From the NCBI RefSeq assembly GCF_018863415.1, contig NZ_JAHKSN010000001.1, forward strand, positions 564,716 through 628,715: a DNA stretch of 64,000 bases, in the 5' to 3' direction. Made by a program: the position numbers and the translations under genes. This DNA comes from Deinococcus aestuarii (lineage in GTDB: Bacteria; Deinococcota; Deinococci; Deinococcales; Deinococcaceae). The notes beneath the pieces are model-generated. The model worked only from the letters and a program-made list of their open reading frames with translations, was not told the DNA's origin and did not search any database. This document shows, piece by piece, positions 45,936-63,768 of the stretch (within the stretch, counting starts at the first letter, position 1; each line of letters starts with the position of its first letter).

Positions 45936-47465
45936 TCAGCGCCGCCCGACCGCCCACTCGATGAACGAGGCCAGGTCCACCGACTGCCGCTCCAGACTGG
46001 GCAGGTGGACGTACATCATGTGACCCGCCTCGTAGAACGTCTCACGGATGTTCTCCCGCAGGGCCGGGGCGAGGCCCAGATGGTCGAGCGTATGGCGGGT
46101 GGCGTGGTACGGCGTGGCGAAGTCGTAGTAGCCCGACGTGACGAGGATTTTGAGGTGCGGGTTCTGATGCATGGCCTTGCGCAGGGTGTCGGAGACGCGC
46201 ACGTGCGTGTTCTCGAACTCCTTGAAGCTCCAGGGACGCACTCGCCCCGATATGATCTCGTAGGGCAGATCGGACTCGAAGCCGAGTTCGACGCGGACGT
46301 AGTGGTTCATGGCCGCGGTGTAGGGGCCGAGGATGGCGCTCAGGCTCGGGTCGTACTCGGGCCCTTCGCCGCCCGCGTCCCGGTCGATGCCAGTAAAGCG
46401 GCTGTCCAGTCGCCCCACCGTGCGGTTCTGATCGCGCAGCAGCTCCTTGCAGAAGCGGTCGAGGGTCACCCGCAAGTCGTTTCGCAGCACGAAGTCCACG
46501 CTCAGGCCGGTCAGCTCGGCGTACCGCTCGGCCACCCGCCGCCTTTCCTCGGCGCCCAGGCGGGACCCGGCGTGGAGGGCGCGGGCGTACTCGCCGTCCG
46601 CGAACGCCTCGGCCTCGCGCAGCACCTCGGGCAGGGTGCGCCGAGCCGTGAGCCTGCCGTGATACCAGGCGGTCGCGGCGGCGGTCGGCAGATGCACGAG
46701 GTAGGGCAGGTCGTGGCCCGGCGTGAAGTCCACCGTGGAGAAGTCCAGGATGGAGCTGACCAGCAAGATGCCGTTCAGGTACAGGCCGTGGCGCTCCTGG
46801 AGGTACCCGCTGAGGCCCGCCGCGCGGGTGGTGCCGTAACTCTCCCCGATCAGGAACTTGGGGCTGAGCCAGCGCCCCGCCCGGCTGGTCCAGAGGCGAA
46901 TGAAGTCACCCACCGACTCGATGTCCTTTTGAAAGCCGTGAAAGTCGCCCGGCTTCTCGCCCTCCGTCACGCGGGAATACCCGGTACTGACCGGATCGAT
47001 GAACACCAGGTCCGAGTGGGTCAGCAGCGTGAACTCGTTGTCTACGAGGTCGTAGGGAGGCCCGGTCAGCGCTCCGGCGTCACCCATCACCACCCGGCGT
47101 GGGCCGAGCACGCCCAGGTGCAGCCACACGGAACTGCTGCCCGGCCCACCGTTGAAGCTGAAGGTGACGGACCGCCCACGCGGGTCCGGCTGACCGTCCA
47201 GCGCGTAAGCCGTAAAAAAGACCCGGGCGCGGGGCTTCGACCCCTCGGACTCGCCCTCCTTGGCGTGCTTCTCCTCGGCCAGGACCAGCGTGCCCGCTGT
47301 GACGGTGTAGTGGAGTTCGCGGCCATTCACGGTGACGCGGTGGTGGGTGACACGAACCTCGTCCTGAGACCGCTCCTCGTCCGGGCGGCCCTTCTCGCCC
47401 ACCTGGACCTTGACCTTCACCTCGGCGTCCTGCTCCGCCGTCTGCCTCTCCTGGTCTTCGCTCAT
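45936..47465 (-). CDS. S10 serine carboxypeptidase-like protein
   Basis: The 509 residues contain the alpha/beta-hydrolase S10 fold. SFNGGPGSSSVWLHLGVLGPR forms the oxyanion region, FLIGESYGTTRAAGL the nucleophile elbow (GESYG). SGYYDFATPYHATRHTLDHL carries the catalytic Asp, and YEAGHMMYVHL near the C-terminus carries the His. The N-terminal 60 residues are acidic and charged (MSEDQERQTAEQDAEVKVKV) with no clear signal peptide, so location is uncertain. The start at 47465 follows the conserved opening; the frame runs to 47540. It converges on gyrB across a shared terminator. Confidence 0.88.
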   Translation of the reverse strand: MSEDQERQTAEQDAEVKVKVQVGEKGRPDEERSQDEVRVTHHRVTVNGRELHYTVTAGTLVLAEEKHAKEGESEGSKPRARVFFTAYALDGQPDPRGRSVTFSFNGGPGSSSVWLHLGVLGPRRVVMGDAGALTGPPYDLVDNEFTLLTHSDLVFIDPVSTGYSRVTEGEKPGDFHGFQKDIESVGDFIRLWTSRAGRWLSPKFLIGESYGTTRAAGLSGYLQERHGLYLNGILLVSSILDFSTVDFTPGHDLPYLVHLPTAAATAWYHGRLTARRTLPEVLREAEAFADGEYARALHAGSRLGAEERRRVAERYAELTGLSVDFVLRNDLRVTLDRFCKELLRDQNRTVGRLDSRFTGIDRDAGGEGPEYDPSLSAILGPYTAAMNHYVRVELGFESDLPYEIISGRVRPWSFKEFENTHVRVSDTLRKAMHQNPHLKILVTSGYYDFATPYHATRHTLDHLGLAPALRENIRETFYEAGHMMYVHLPSLERQSVDLASFIEWAVGRR

Positions 47466-47515
47466 GGGTAGGTCAGTTTTACCGCGCCCGGAGAGGGAAT
47501 GGGCGGGCCTCAGGT

Positions 47516-48005
47516 TTAGAAAGGCGCTTCTCCTCGACAAAGTGCATCAATCGCCGTGCACACGCCCTCAAACTGCCCCAACACTTCCGCATTCCTGAAG
47601 CGCGCAACCTGGATGCCCGCCGCCGCGAGCTGCCATGTCCGCTCGGCGTCGTACTCCACCGCCGCCGAACCGTCGTGGCTGTGCCCATCCAGTTCGATGC
47701 ACAGCCTCAGGGAGGGGCGAGTAGAAATCTAGGATGTAGCCGTGAAGCGGGACCTGACGCCGGAACTTGACCGGATAGGGCGGCGCTCAGAAAGCTTGTC
47801 ACCCTCAGCCCTTCGCTGCGCTCAAGGGTAACTTCCGCGAAGGGTTCCTCAGTCTTGGGATGTTTCTCCGCTCAGCATGACAACCCTTCTGCGCTCCGCC
47901 GTAGGTGCGGAGGAACTCGAACCAGAGTTTGCGCGCGGCGGGGGTCTGGCTGTTGCGGAGTCCTCTTGCGTGGGGGGCCAGGCGCTGGGTGTAGGCGTGA
48001 CGCAT
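47516..48005 (-). pseudogene. DUF559 endonuclease-like gene, broken by a MITE and a frameshift
   Basis: The minus strand encodes [28 protein letters not shown], then (after an inserted element) PVKFRRQVPLHGYILDFYSP, and in the next frame SLRLCIELDGHSHDGSAAVEYDAERTWQLAAAGIQVARFRNAEV. Together this is a typical DUF559 protein, a Vsr-like restriction-endonuclease fold with FRRQ and IELDG...H motifs. Two lesions are visible: the 124-bp TA-flanked element inside the Tyr codon of FLRTY|P, and an extra C in the C-run near 47715-47718 (CCCC instead of CCC). The stop is at 47516-47518. The gene cannot make the intact protein. Confidence 0.8.
47778..47901. mobile_element. 124-bp MITE-like element with TA target duplication
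   Basis: The element lies between TA dinucleotides (47776-47777 and 47902-47903). The first 24 bp (GGGCGGCGCTCAGAAAGC, then TTGTCA) match the inverted last 24 bp (CGGCGGAGCGCAGAAGGG, then TTGTCA) at 19 of 24 positions. Removing it plus one TA restores the DUF559 frame. TA duplication and size suggest an IS630/Tc1-mariner-type MITE. No transposase is encoded. Confidence 0.8.
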
Positions 48006-48029
48006 GGCGAGAGCTTAGGCGGGGAGACC

Positions 48030-48152
48030 CCTCAGTCGGCTGCGTCGACAACTCCCCTCAAAGGGGAGCCTTTTGGGGCGCACGACACTGGAGGAACGAA
48101 ACCCACGACAGCCTCCCTTCTAAGGGGAGGTGGCGCGAAGCGCCGGAGGGGT
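48030..48152. repeat. Dispersed repeat pair between the DUF559 remnant and mfd
   Basis: Two small palindromes lie here: AACTCCCCTCAAAGGGGAG at about 48050 and GCCTCCCTTCTAAGGGGAGG at 48111-48130. The second is followed by TGGCGCGAAGCGCCGGAGGGG and matches the repeat at 15275-15306 on the opposite strand. No gene is seen between 48006 and 48173. Confidence 0.6.
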
Positions 48153-48173
48153 TACTGGGCAAAAGCTTCCGCC

Positions 48174-51299
<3,126 letters not shown>

Positions 51300-51306
51300 A
51301 GGGGGG

Positions 51307-51312
51307 ATTGTA
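51307..51312 (-). promoter_or_regulatory. -10 box TACAAT deciding the mfd start at GTG 51299
   Basis: The near-consensus hexamer ends 7 nt before the GTG. The longer frame to 51545 would run antisense into the DinB gene. Confidence 0.6.
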
Positions 51313-51368
51313 CGCGGGGGCGCCGGGAGGGAGGGCGAGCGAAGGAACGAAGCGGGGTACAGTCGGAC

Positions 51369-51878
51369 ATGACCACCGGAACGACCGGGGCGGCGGACGC
51401 GGCCCTGAGAACCCACGTCCGCGCGCTGCTCACCGAGCGGCAGGCCCACGTCCTGCTGAGCGACGTGCTGGACGGCTTTCCCCTGGAGCGTATCAACGAC
51501 CGCCCGGAGGGGGTGCCGTACTCCGCCTGGGAGGTGCTCTGGCACCTACGCTTCACCCAGCGCGACATCCTCGACTTCGTGCGGGACGAGGCGTACGTGG
51601 AGCCGGAGTGGCCCACTGGCTACTGGCCCGACAGGACCCGAGCGGCGGCAACACCCGAGGACTGGCATGCGGAGGCGCAGGCTTTCCGGGAAGACCTCGC
51701 GGCGCTGCTGACGCTGCTGGACGATCCCACCACCGATCTCCTCGCCGTCGTGCCCAATGGCGCGAAACCGGGGGCGGGCGAGCAGACGTGGTTGCGCGAG
51801 TTCCTGCTCGTCGCGGACCACAACGCCTACCACGTAGGGCAACTGATGTTGTTAAAGCGGGTGCTGGGCGCGGGCTAG
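51369..51878 (+). CDS. DinB-family putative metal-dependent protein
   Basis: The 169 residues form a four-helix bundle of the DinB/YfiT superfamily, not the DinB polymerase. [23 protein letters not shown] supplies the first metal His and [18 protein letters not shown] the other two. Such folds include bacillithiol or mycothiol transferases and uncharacterised hydrolases; the substrate here is unknown. A TACAGT hexamer (51358-51363) ends 5 nt before the ATG. It is divergent from mfd, and the two promoters nearly touch. Its stop overlaps that of the convergent MliC-like gene. Confidence 0.82.
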   Translation: MTTGTTGAADAALRTHVRALLTERQAHVLLSDVLDGFPLERINDRPEGVPYSAWEVLWHLRFTQRDILDFVRDEAYVEPEWPTGYWPDRTRAAATPEDWHAEAQAFREDLAALLTLLDDPTTDLLAVVPNGAKPGAGEQTWLREFLLVADHNAYHVGQLMLLKRVLGAG

Positions 51879-52285
51879 CGCCCCGGCTTGCAATTCGTCA
51901 GCAGGGGGCGGGTGCTGCTCGTGTCGGTGCCGACAAAGGTGCTCAGGTCGGCCTGCCCCTGATGTTCCCACCATTCCAGGCCGCCGCCGCTCACGGTCGG
52001 GCCATACAGGCTGGCATAACGCGCTCCGCTGGCCGAGATCGCCTGAGCCAGCCCGTACTGCTGCCCATTCCAGTTCAGGACGGCGAAGAGGGGGCCGTCC
52101 GCGCCGTAGTTCACGTAGGAGACGCTGATTTTCCTGCCGCCGTCACAGGTGTAGTGGAAGGTGCGGGAGCTGACGGAGGTGGGGGCGGAGGGGTTGATAT
52201 TCCCCGAGGCACGGCTGCCTCCACCGGCAACAGCACTCCCAGCAAGGGCGGCGACAGCCGTCAGCAGCAGAATCCTCGTCTTCAT
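51875..52285 (-). CDS. MliC-like exported lysozyme-inhibitor family protein
   Basis: The 136 residues begin with a signal peptide ([20 protein letters not shown]). The mature domain has [45 protein letters not shown] and [14 protein letters not shown], the pattern of MliC/PliC inhibitors of C-type lysozyme. Cys in YTCDGG and Cys in LTNCKPGR may pair. There is no lipobox, so it is probably soluble rather than membrane-bound. A TAGCGT hexamer (52292-52297) ends 6 nt before the ATG. Its inhibitor function is inferred from the fold. Confidence 0.8.
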   Translation of the reverse strand: MKTRILLLTAVAALAGSAVAGGGSRASGNINPSAPTSVSSRTFHYTCDGGRKISVSYVNYGADGPLFAVLNWNGQQYGLAQAISASGARYASLYGPTVSGGGLEWWEHQGQADLSTFVGTDTSSTRPLLTNCKPGR

Positions 52286-52339
52286 GGCCCAACGCTACAG
52301 GAAGCGGCCCCCGCCTCCCCCCGGAATCGTTCCTCCCGC

Positions 52340-53506
52340 TCAGTACCGGGGCAACCCGGCCAGCCCGCCGAACTCGCGCACCAGCCGCTCGGCGTGGTCG
52401 CCGTGCACCCGCCTGACCTCGATGCCGTAGAGATCGATCAGGTCGGGCAGCACCTCCTCCAGGGTGACGCGCTCCATCAGGCTGCCGTCGAGGGGGCTCT
52501 CGGTCACGTCCTTCCGGCTGGTGAAGTAGGGAACCTCGCGGTTGTGGCTGCGGTAGAGGTTCATCTGCGAGCCGTCTCCGGGGATCACGAGCCGGTAGAT
52601 GCGTGCCTCCTGAATCATCTCCAGCACGCGCTCGACCTCCATCACACCCTGTTCCTGTATCTGGTCGAGCAGGGCGGCTTCCGTTTTCTGGCGGTGGTCC
52701 TCGACGATGGGCCCGATCTTGTCCAGAATCTCCGCCGGGTTCACCCAGCCCGCGCCGCCCGTCACGTTCGTCTCGCCGATCACCTCGTAGGGCGCCTTGT
52801 CGGGAATCTCGGCCTTGAACTCCGCCACCCGCTGCACGGGCCCCACCAGGATCAGGGCGTTGATATCGCGCCGGGTCATCAGCTCGCCCAGCTCCGCCGC
52901 CATGCGGTTGTAAAAGCGCTGCTGGTTGGCGTCCTCGCGGTCCTCGAAGAGGTCGGTGCCGCTGTCGCTGCGGGGGCCGCTGCCCTGACCGCCGGTGCCC
53001 GGCGCCCCCGGCACGTGGCGGGTGCTCGAAGTCAGGGTGTCCCACCGCTCGCCGTCGTCGAGGCGAACGTTCTCATGACGCCGGATTTCGGCCAGCTCGC
53101 CCTGCCGCAGCAGGAAGAAGCGGGCCCACTCCCGGTCCACCGCGAGGACGGCCACGGTGGGCAGCAGGTCCAGGATGCCCGCCACCAGCGACCCCAGGGG
53201 CCGACCGTAGTGGAAGCGCTCGGGCAGGTCGGCGTTGATGTCGAAGCGCTCCAGCGATTCATCGTCGCCGCTCACCACATACAGCGCGCTCTTGCCGTGG
53301 TGGGTGCGGGGCCGCGCGAGGTCGTCGAGAACCTGTTTCATCACCGTGGGGGGCACGCCCGCCTCCTGCATCGCCACCTTGACGCGGGTCTGAAGGGCCC
53401 CGCCCCCGTTGTCCACGTTGGCGGGGTTGTCGTTGACGACGGCCATCAGGACCATCGCGTTGTCGGGAAGCTCCTGGATGCGGCGCACGTCGGCTCTGGA
53501 AATCAT
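52340..53506 (-). CDS. baeRF-type (eRF1-like) protein
   Basis: The 388 residues resemble bacterial relatives of the archaeo-eukaryotic release factor eRF1. The N-terminal domain includes [24 protein letters not shown]. The middle has [25 protein letters not shown] followed by [20 protein letters not shown] and [16 protein letters not shown]. The C-terminal domain has [26 protein letters not shown] tripeptide lies exactly in the loop where eRF1 has its catalytic GGQ. Roles of baeRF proteins in ribosome rescue or hibernation are inferred. GGGGGAG lies before the ATG at 53506. Confidence 0.7.
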   Translation of the reverse strand: MISRADVRRIQELPDNAMVLMAVVNDNPANVDNGGGALQTRVKVAMQEAGVPPTVMKQVLDDLARPRTHHGKSALYVVSGDDESLERFDINADLPERFHYGRPLGSLVAGILDLLPTVAVLAVDREWARFFLLRQGELAEIRRHENVRLDDGERWDTLTSSTRHVPGAPGTGGQGSGPRSDSGTDLFEDREDANQQRFYNRMAAELGELMTRRDINALILVGPVQRVAEFKAEIPDKAPYEVIGETNVTGGAGWVNPAEILDKIGPIVEDHRQKTEAALLDQIQEQGVMEVERVLEMIQEARIYRLVIPGDGSQMNLYRSHNREVPYFTSRKDVTESPLDGSLMERVTLEEVLPDLIDLYGIEVRRVHGDHAERLVREFGGLAGLPRY

Positions 53507-53649
53507 GTTCTCCCCCTTCCGCGGCCCCATTGTCGAAAGGCGCGGGCGGGCGGCGTCTCCCATTTCGCTCAAGGTCGGTTCACGCTCGCCCCGCCCCGGC
53601 TCCAGTCGCCCGGCCCCTCACCTGCGCCCGCTTGCCCATACAGTTTACA

Positions 53650-53675
53650 AAACAGATCAATTTGTTTGGTAGACT
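53650..53675 (+). promoter_or_regulatory. Operator palindrome and -10 box of the solute-binding protein gene
   Basis: AAACAGATCAATTTGTTT (53650-53667) is an inverted repeat with 14 of 18 positions symmetric, strikingly A+T-rich for this genome. It abuts the -10 box TAGACT (53670-53675), which ends 7 nt before the ATG. A regulator binding here would block RNA polymerase. Confidence 0.55.
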
Positions 53676-53682
53676 GAGGGCC

Positions 53683-54657
53683 ATGAAACGAACCCTCCTC
53701 TCCCTCGCCACGCTCGCCCTCACGCTGGGCGGCGCGCAGGCTCAACAGGTCAAGGAAGTCCGGCTGGGCGTCTTTCCCAACGTCACGCACGCGGCCGGGC
53801 TGGTGGGCGTGCAGCGCGGCCTCTTCCAGAAGGAACTCGGCAACGTCAAGCTCGTGGTCAAGGAGTTCGCCAACGGCTCGCAGATCAACGAGGCCTTCGC
53901 GGCGGGGGCCATCGACGCGGCGTACGTGGGTCCTGGCCCGGCGATGAACGCCTTCCTGCGCGGGGTGCCCATCCAGGTGTACGCGGGGGCGGCGAACGCG
54001 GGGGCGGTGCTCGTGGGCCGCCAGGACAGCGGGATTCGCAACGTGAAGGGCCTCGCGGGCAAGAAGGTCGCCGTGCCCACGCGCGGCTCGACGCAGGACA
54101 TCAGCCTGCGCCACCTCCTGCACGTCAACGGCCTGAGGGCCACCGACGAGGGCGGCAACGTGACCATCGTGCCCATCGACCCGGCGAACATGCCCGCCGC
54201 CTTCGCCAGCAAGCAGGTGGACGCGGCCCTGGTGCAAGAACCCTGGGGTGCCGTCATGGAGACCCAGGGCGCGCGGCTGATCGCGAATGAAAAGGCGATC
54301 TGGGAGGGCGGCAACTACACGACCACCGTGTTCGTGGTGAACACGAAGTTCGCCGAGCAAAACCCGGAAGTGGTGAAAGACCTCCTGCGCGGGCACCTCG
54401 CCGCGATCACCTTCATCAACAAGAGTAGCGCGGGGGCGCAAAAGGCCATCGCGGACCAGATTCAGGCGTTCACGGGAAAGCGGCCCAACTCCGCCGAACT
54501 GTTCAAGGCCCTGGCGCGGACCAAGGTCACCTGGGACATCAACCTCAAGACGCTCGGCGAGTACGCCCAGCTCAACCAGGAGGCGGGCTTCGCGCGGGAC
54601 GTGCCGGACCTGGGCCGCTTCGTGAACCTGAGCGTGGTGCGGGGGCTGGCGAGGTAA
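53683..54657 (+). CDS. ABC transporter substrate-binding protein, SsuA/TauA-like
   Basis: The 324 residues start with a signal peptide [20 protein letters not shown]. They show [47 protein letters not shown] and [23 protein letters not shown], the pattern of periplasmic proteins for aliphatic sulfonates, taurine or nitrate. No Cys lipobox is present. No permease or ATPase gene is next to it, so it works with subunits encoded elsewhere. Regulation by an operator palindrome just upstream is likely. The frame is open to 53530, but the signal peptide and -10 box set this start. Confidence 0.88.
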   Translation: MKRTLLSLATLALTLGGAQAQQVKEVRLGVFPNVTHAAGLVGVQRGLFQKELGNVKLVVKEFANGSQINEAFAAGAIDAAYVGPGPAMNAFLRGVPIQVYAGAANAGAVLVGRQDSGIRNVKGLAGKKVAVPTRGSTQDISLRHLLHVNGLRATDEGGNVTIVPIDPANMPAAFASKQVDAALVQEPWGAVMETQGARLIANEKAIWEGGNYTTTVFVVNTKFAEQNPEVVKDLLRGHLAAITFINKSSAGAQKAIADQIQAFTGKRPNSAELFKALARTKVTWDINLKTLGEYAQLNQEAGFARDVPDLGRFVNLSVVRGLAR

Positions 54658-54659
54658 GA

Positions 54660-54751
54660 AGCGGTCAGCCATCAGCTCTCAGCCTTCAGCGGCCCCGGCT
54701 CCGGCTGGGGCTTTTGTCTGGCTGACCGCTGACGGCTGACCGCTGACCGCT
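54660..54751. repeat. Palindromic intergenic repeat, copy C
   Basis: The copy starts AGCGGTCAGC and ends GCTGACCGCT (present twice near the 3' end). The loop holds GGCCCCGGCTCCGGCTGGGGC followed by TTTTG. It lies directly after the solute-binding protein gene. Its last T is also the first base of the -10 box of the next gene. Confidence 0.85.
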
Positions 54752-54762
54752 ATCCTTCCCCC

Positions 54763-55515
54763 ATGACCGGACCGAAAAAAGGATCGAGGGGCCGCACGCC
54801 CAAGCGCAACACGGCGCAGGGACGCGGGGGGGCGACGCGGGACAGCACGGCGCCCGTCCGCGAGCGCACCCCCCGCGACCAGGGCGAGTCGGGCGGGGGA
54901 GGACGGTCCGCCTCCGGTCCCCGCCCGGGTGGGCCGAAGGTGGGGAGCGCCCGTTCGGGCAAAACGGCCGGAGGAGGCCGCACGGGGGGCGGCAACGCGG
55001 CCTCGCGCGGCGGCACCAACCCGGCGCGGCGCAATCCGGGCGAGCGGGGAGCCGGGGGCGGCGAGGCGAAGTTCGACCCCGCGACCGGGCGCAAGGCCCC
55101 GCCCAGGGTGGCGAAAAAGCCCCTGCCCGAACGGGGGCGGGTGCAGCTCGACGCGCCGCCGCCGGAGACCGTGTTCCGCGACCGCGACGGGCAGGACGCC
55201 ACCTTTCCCGACTCCAGCCTCAAGCGGGTGGCCGCCCGCCTCCTGAGCACGCGCAACAAGGCGTGGCGCTACCGGCCCTTCTCCTTTCCGCTCTTCACCG
55301 ACTCGGGCAACGAGCAGGCCTTCCACTTCGACTTCTATGTCTACGACGCCGAGGACTCGGTGATCCGGCTGATCCTCGTCGTGCCCTTCGAGTCGCGCGA
55401 GGTGTGGGACCGCATCGGGCGGTTCAAGCGCCAGTATCCGATGTACACCTACGAGCTGTGGACGCCCGAGCGGCTCGCGCAGCTCGAACGGCCCAGGGCG
55501 CGGCTCGGCTTCTGA
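54763..55515 (+). CDS. Protein with basic Gly/Arg-rich N-terminus and conserved C-terminal domain
   Basis: The 250 residues have a long disordered basic half (about 1-125) rich in Gly, Arg, Pro and Lys, suited to binding nucleic acid. The compact C-terminal domain (about 130-250) contains [54 protein letters not shown] and [22 protein letters not shown]. The D/E spacing there is faintly like a restriction-endonuclease fold, but I cannot point to a full catalytic set. A TATCCT -10 box (54751-54756) ends 6 nt before the ATG. The function is unknown. Confidence 0.7.
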   Translation: MTGPKKGSRGRTPKRNTAQGRGGATRDSTAPVRERTPRDQGESGGGGRSASGPRPGGPKVGSARSGKTAGGGRTGGGNAASRGGTNPARRNPGERGAGGGEAKFDPATGRKAPPRVAKKPLPERGRVQLDAPPPETVFRDRDGQDATFPDSSLKRVAARLLSTRNKAWRYRPFSFPLFTDSGNEQAFHFDFYVYDAEDSVIRLILVVPFESREVWDRIGRFKRQYPMYTYELWTPERLAQLERPRARLGF

Positions 55516-55730
55516 CGCGCCCGGCCGCTTCCCTCCTTGAGCCGTTCTTGAAAGACGGCGGGGGGTGGGGGTGGCCTGTCAGGCTTCTGTAATGCCTCTC
55601 GCGCGTGACCTCGGCCGCTTTTGGTAGCGTTCCCACAGAGGGCGGGCGTCTTCCCGGGAAGCCGGGAGGTCGCCTCCCGCTGCGTATTCCAACAGCCAGA
55701 AACCGGGCCGCGTGCCCGTGGAGGATTCCT

Positions 55731-57890
<2,160 letters not shown>

Positions 57891-57910
57891 AAACGGACAC
57901 CCGGGGGCCG

Positions 57911-57943
57911 GGAGGGGCCGGACGCGCCCTCTTCCGGCCCTCC
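57911..57943 (+). terminator. Hairpin between glgX and treZ
   Basis: GGAGGGGCCGGA pairs with TCCGGCCCTCC (one bulged G) around a 10-nt loop. It may terminate glgX transcripts or only reduce readthrough to treZY. Confidence 0.5.
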
Positions 57944-58077
57944 GTGCGGTCTGTGCCCGGCGCCACCTTCCCGTGCCCCGGCTTGACCCTCCTCTCACGG
58001 CCCCGGCGGCCTCGCCTCTCTACGCTGAAGTATTGGATGCCACCCCCGACGGGGGTGGGGTCTTCAAGGAGTTCCTC

Positions 58078-59873
58078 ATGACGACGCCGACCTCCGCCAC
58101 GGCCTCCCCGGCCCCCTCTGGCGCCCTGACCCCCGGCCTGGGTGCCCACCTCCTGCCCGGCGGGAGCGGCACGCGCTTCCGGGTCTGGACGACCACCGCC
58201 CGCGAGGTCGCCGTCCGCGTGAACGGCGAGGACCACCCGATGCAGCCCCTCGGAAGCGGCATGTTCGAGACGGTGCTGCCCGTCGGTGCGGGGACTCACT
58301 ACAAGTTCGTGCTGGACGGTCAGGCCTGGCCCGACCCCTACGCCCGCTTCCTGCCGGGCGGGGTACACGGTGAGGCCGAGGTCGTGGACCTGAACGCCTA
58401 CGGGTGGAAGAACACCGAGTGGCGCGGCCTCCCGCTCGGCGAGTGCGTCTTCTACGAGCTGCACGTGGGCACCTTCACGCCGGAGGGGACCTACCGGGCG
58501 GCGATGGAGCGGCTGCCCGACCTCGCGGACCTGGGGGTGACCGCCGTGGAACTCATGCCGCTGGCGGCCTTCCCCGGCACGCGCGGCTGGGGATACGACG
58601 GGGTGGCGCTCTCCGCCCCCTACGCCCCCTACGGGCGGCCCGAGGACCTAATGGCGTTCATCGACGCGGCGCACGGGCTGGGACTGGCCGTCTTCCTCGA
58701 CGCCGTGTATAACCACTTCGGGCCGGACGGGAACTACCTGAGCGTGTACAGCCCGGGGTACTTCACCGAGCGGTTTCACACCCCCTGGGGCGCGGGCCTC
58801 GACTACGCCGAGCCTCACATGCGGCGGCTGATCACCGACAACGCCCGGATGTGGCTGCGCGACTACCGCCTCGACGGGCTGCGGCTGGACGCCACCCAGG
58901 CCATGCAGGACGACTCGCCCACCCACATCCTGCGCGAACTCGCGGACCGGGTGCACGCGCTCGGCGGCACCCACCTCCTGCTCGCCGAGGACTACCGCAA
59001 CCTGCCCGAACTCGTGACCGAGACGCACCTCGATGGCATGTGGGTGGACGACTTCCACCACGTCCTGCGCGTGACGCTCACGGGCGACCGCGACGGCTAC
59101 TACCGGTACTACGAGGGGGGCGCGGCGGCGGTGGCGAACGTCATTGGCCGCGGCTGGGTCTACGAGGGCCAGGCGTGGGAGCAGGAGCAGGCCCCGCGCG
59201 GCAGACCCGCCGACGCGCTGAATTCGCCCTCCTTCGTGTACTTCCTCCAGAACCACGACCAGGTGGGCAACCGGGCGGTGGGAGACCGGATTCACCACCT
59301 GAAGCGTGTCTCGCCCGCCCTCTTCCGGGGTGCGTCCACCCTGCTGCTGAGCCTGCCCACCACGCCGCTGCTCTTCCAGGGGCAGGAGTGGCTGGCGTCG
59401 GCCCCCTTCCCCTTCTTCAGCGACCACCACGGCGAGTTGGGCGTGCTCGTCTCCGAGGGCCGCAAGCGCGAGTTCGCCGCCTTCGAGGGCTTCGGCGGGG
59501 ACACCGTACTCGACCCCCAGGCGGAGGCGACCTTCAGGCGGGCGAAGCTCGACTGGGCCGAGCGCACGGAGGGCGAACACGCCCGCACCCTCGCCCTATA
59601 CCGCGAGGTGCTGAGGCTGCGCCGGGAAGACCCGGTGCTTCACGACCGCGAGCGCCGCAACCTCACTGCCGGGAGCGTGGGCGACGTGCTGTGGGTCCGG
59701 CACAAGACCGAGGACGGCGAGCGGGCCCTGCTGTGGAACCTGGGGGCGACGACGCTCGACCCCCGGGCCCTCCTGCTCTCCCTCGACCTGCCCACCGCCG
59801 TGCTCCTCCACTCGGAGGGCCGAGGGGACGCCACCCTGGCCCCCGGGGAGGCCGTGTTGCTGAGGTCGGAAGG

Positions 59874-59877
<4 letters not shown>
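58078..59877 (+). CDS. treZ: Malto-oligosyltrehalose trehalohydrolase TreZ
   Basis: TreZ releases trehalose from maltooligosyl-trehalose. The 599 residues begin with an N-terminal beta domain ([29 protein letters not shown]). The GH13 barrel has [55 protein letters not shown], nucleophile [11 protein letters not shown], acid [10 protein letters not shown] and [18 protein letters not shown] lies before the ATG. The stop overlaps the treY start (ATGA), so treZ and treY are coupled and together make trehalose from glycogen chains. Confidence 0.95.
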
Positions 59878-62735
<2,858 letters not shown>

Positions 62736-62738
62736 GGA

Positions 62739-62827
62739 AGCTTTCAGCGGTCAGCAAAAGAGCGGGATGCCGCGGCTTTCGCCTTTTGCCATTCCTGCTG
62801 AAAGCTGACGGCTGATCGCTGACCGCT
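62739..62827. repeat. Palindromic intergenic repeat, copy D
   Basis: The copy starts AGCTTTCAGCGGTCAGCA and ends with TGCTGAAAGCTGACGGCTGA plus TCGCTGACCGCT. The loop is about 37 nt. It lies 3 bp after the treY stop and ahead of the BAX-inhibitor-1 gene promoter. Confidence 0.85.
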
Positions 62828-62869
62828 TCCCAGGAACTTTTCATCCCCCCGCCCCGTATCCTGAGGCGT

Positions 62870-63568
<699 letters not shown>

Positions 63569-63585
63569 GCGGGGTCAAGGGCGAG

Positions 63586-63620
63586 GGGGCCGGACGCGGG
63601 ATGTCCGGCCCCTTCCCTTT
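63586..63620 (+). terminator. Rho-independent terminator of the BAX-inhibitor-1 gene
   Basis: GGGGCCGGAC and GTCCGGCCCC form a perfect 10-bp stem around a 7-nt loop, followed by TTCCCTTT. Confidence 0.8.
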
Positions 63621-63723
63621 GGTTTGCTTCTCCCCCATGAGCGGGACGAGGTAAGGTTGGAACATGCCCTCTGGCGACCGGGCCAGGAAACTGTGAAGAC
63701 TTGTTGCGCAGTAGCTGAAGAGG

Positions 63724-63754
63724 CAGCGGGGCGACGTGAACCGTCGCCCCGCTG
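63724..63754. terminator. Perfect hairpin between the terminator and the transposase end
   Basis: CAGCGGGGCGAC and GTCGCCCCGCTG form a perfect 12-bp stem with a 7-nt loop. It lies 15 bp after the transposase stop on the minus strand and could end that transcript or belong to the element end. Confidence 0.5.
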
Positions 63755-63768
63755 TCCTGCCCTTGGCT

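Noticed and set aside
63690..63768. Exact terminal inverted repeat of the insertion sequence
   Set aside because: Only one end lies in the window, so no pair can be matched and no target duplication seen.
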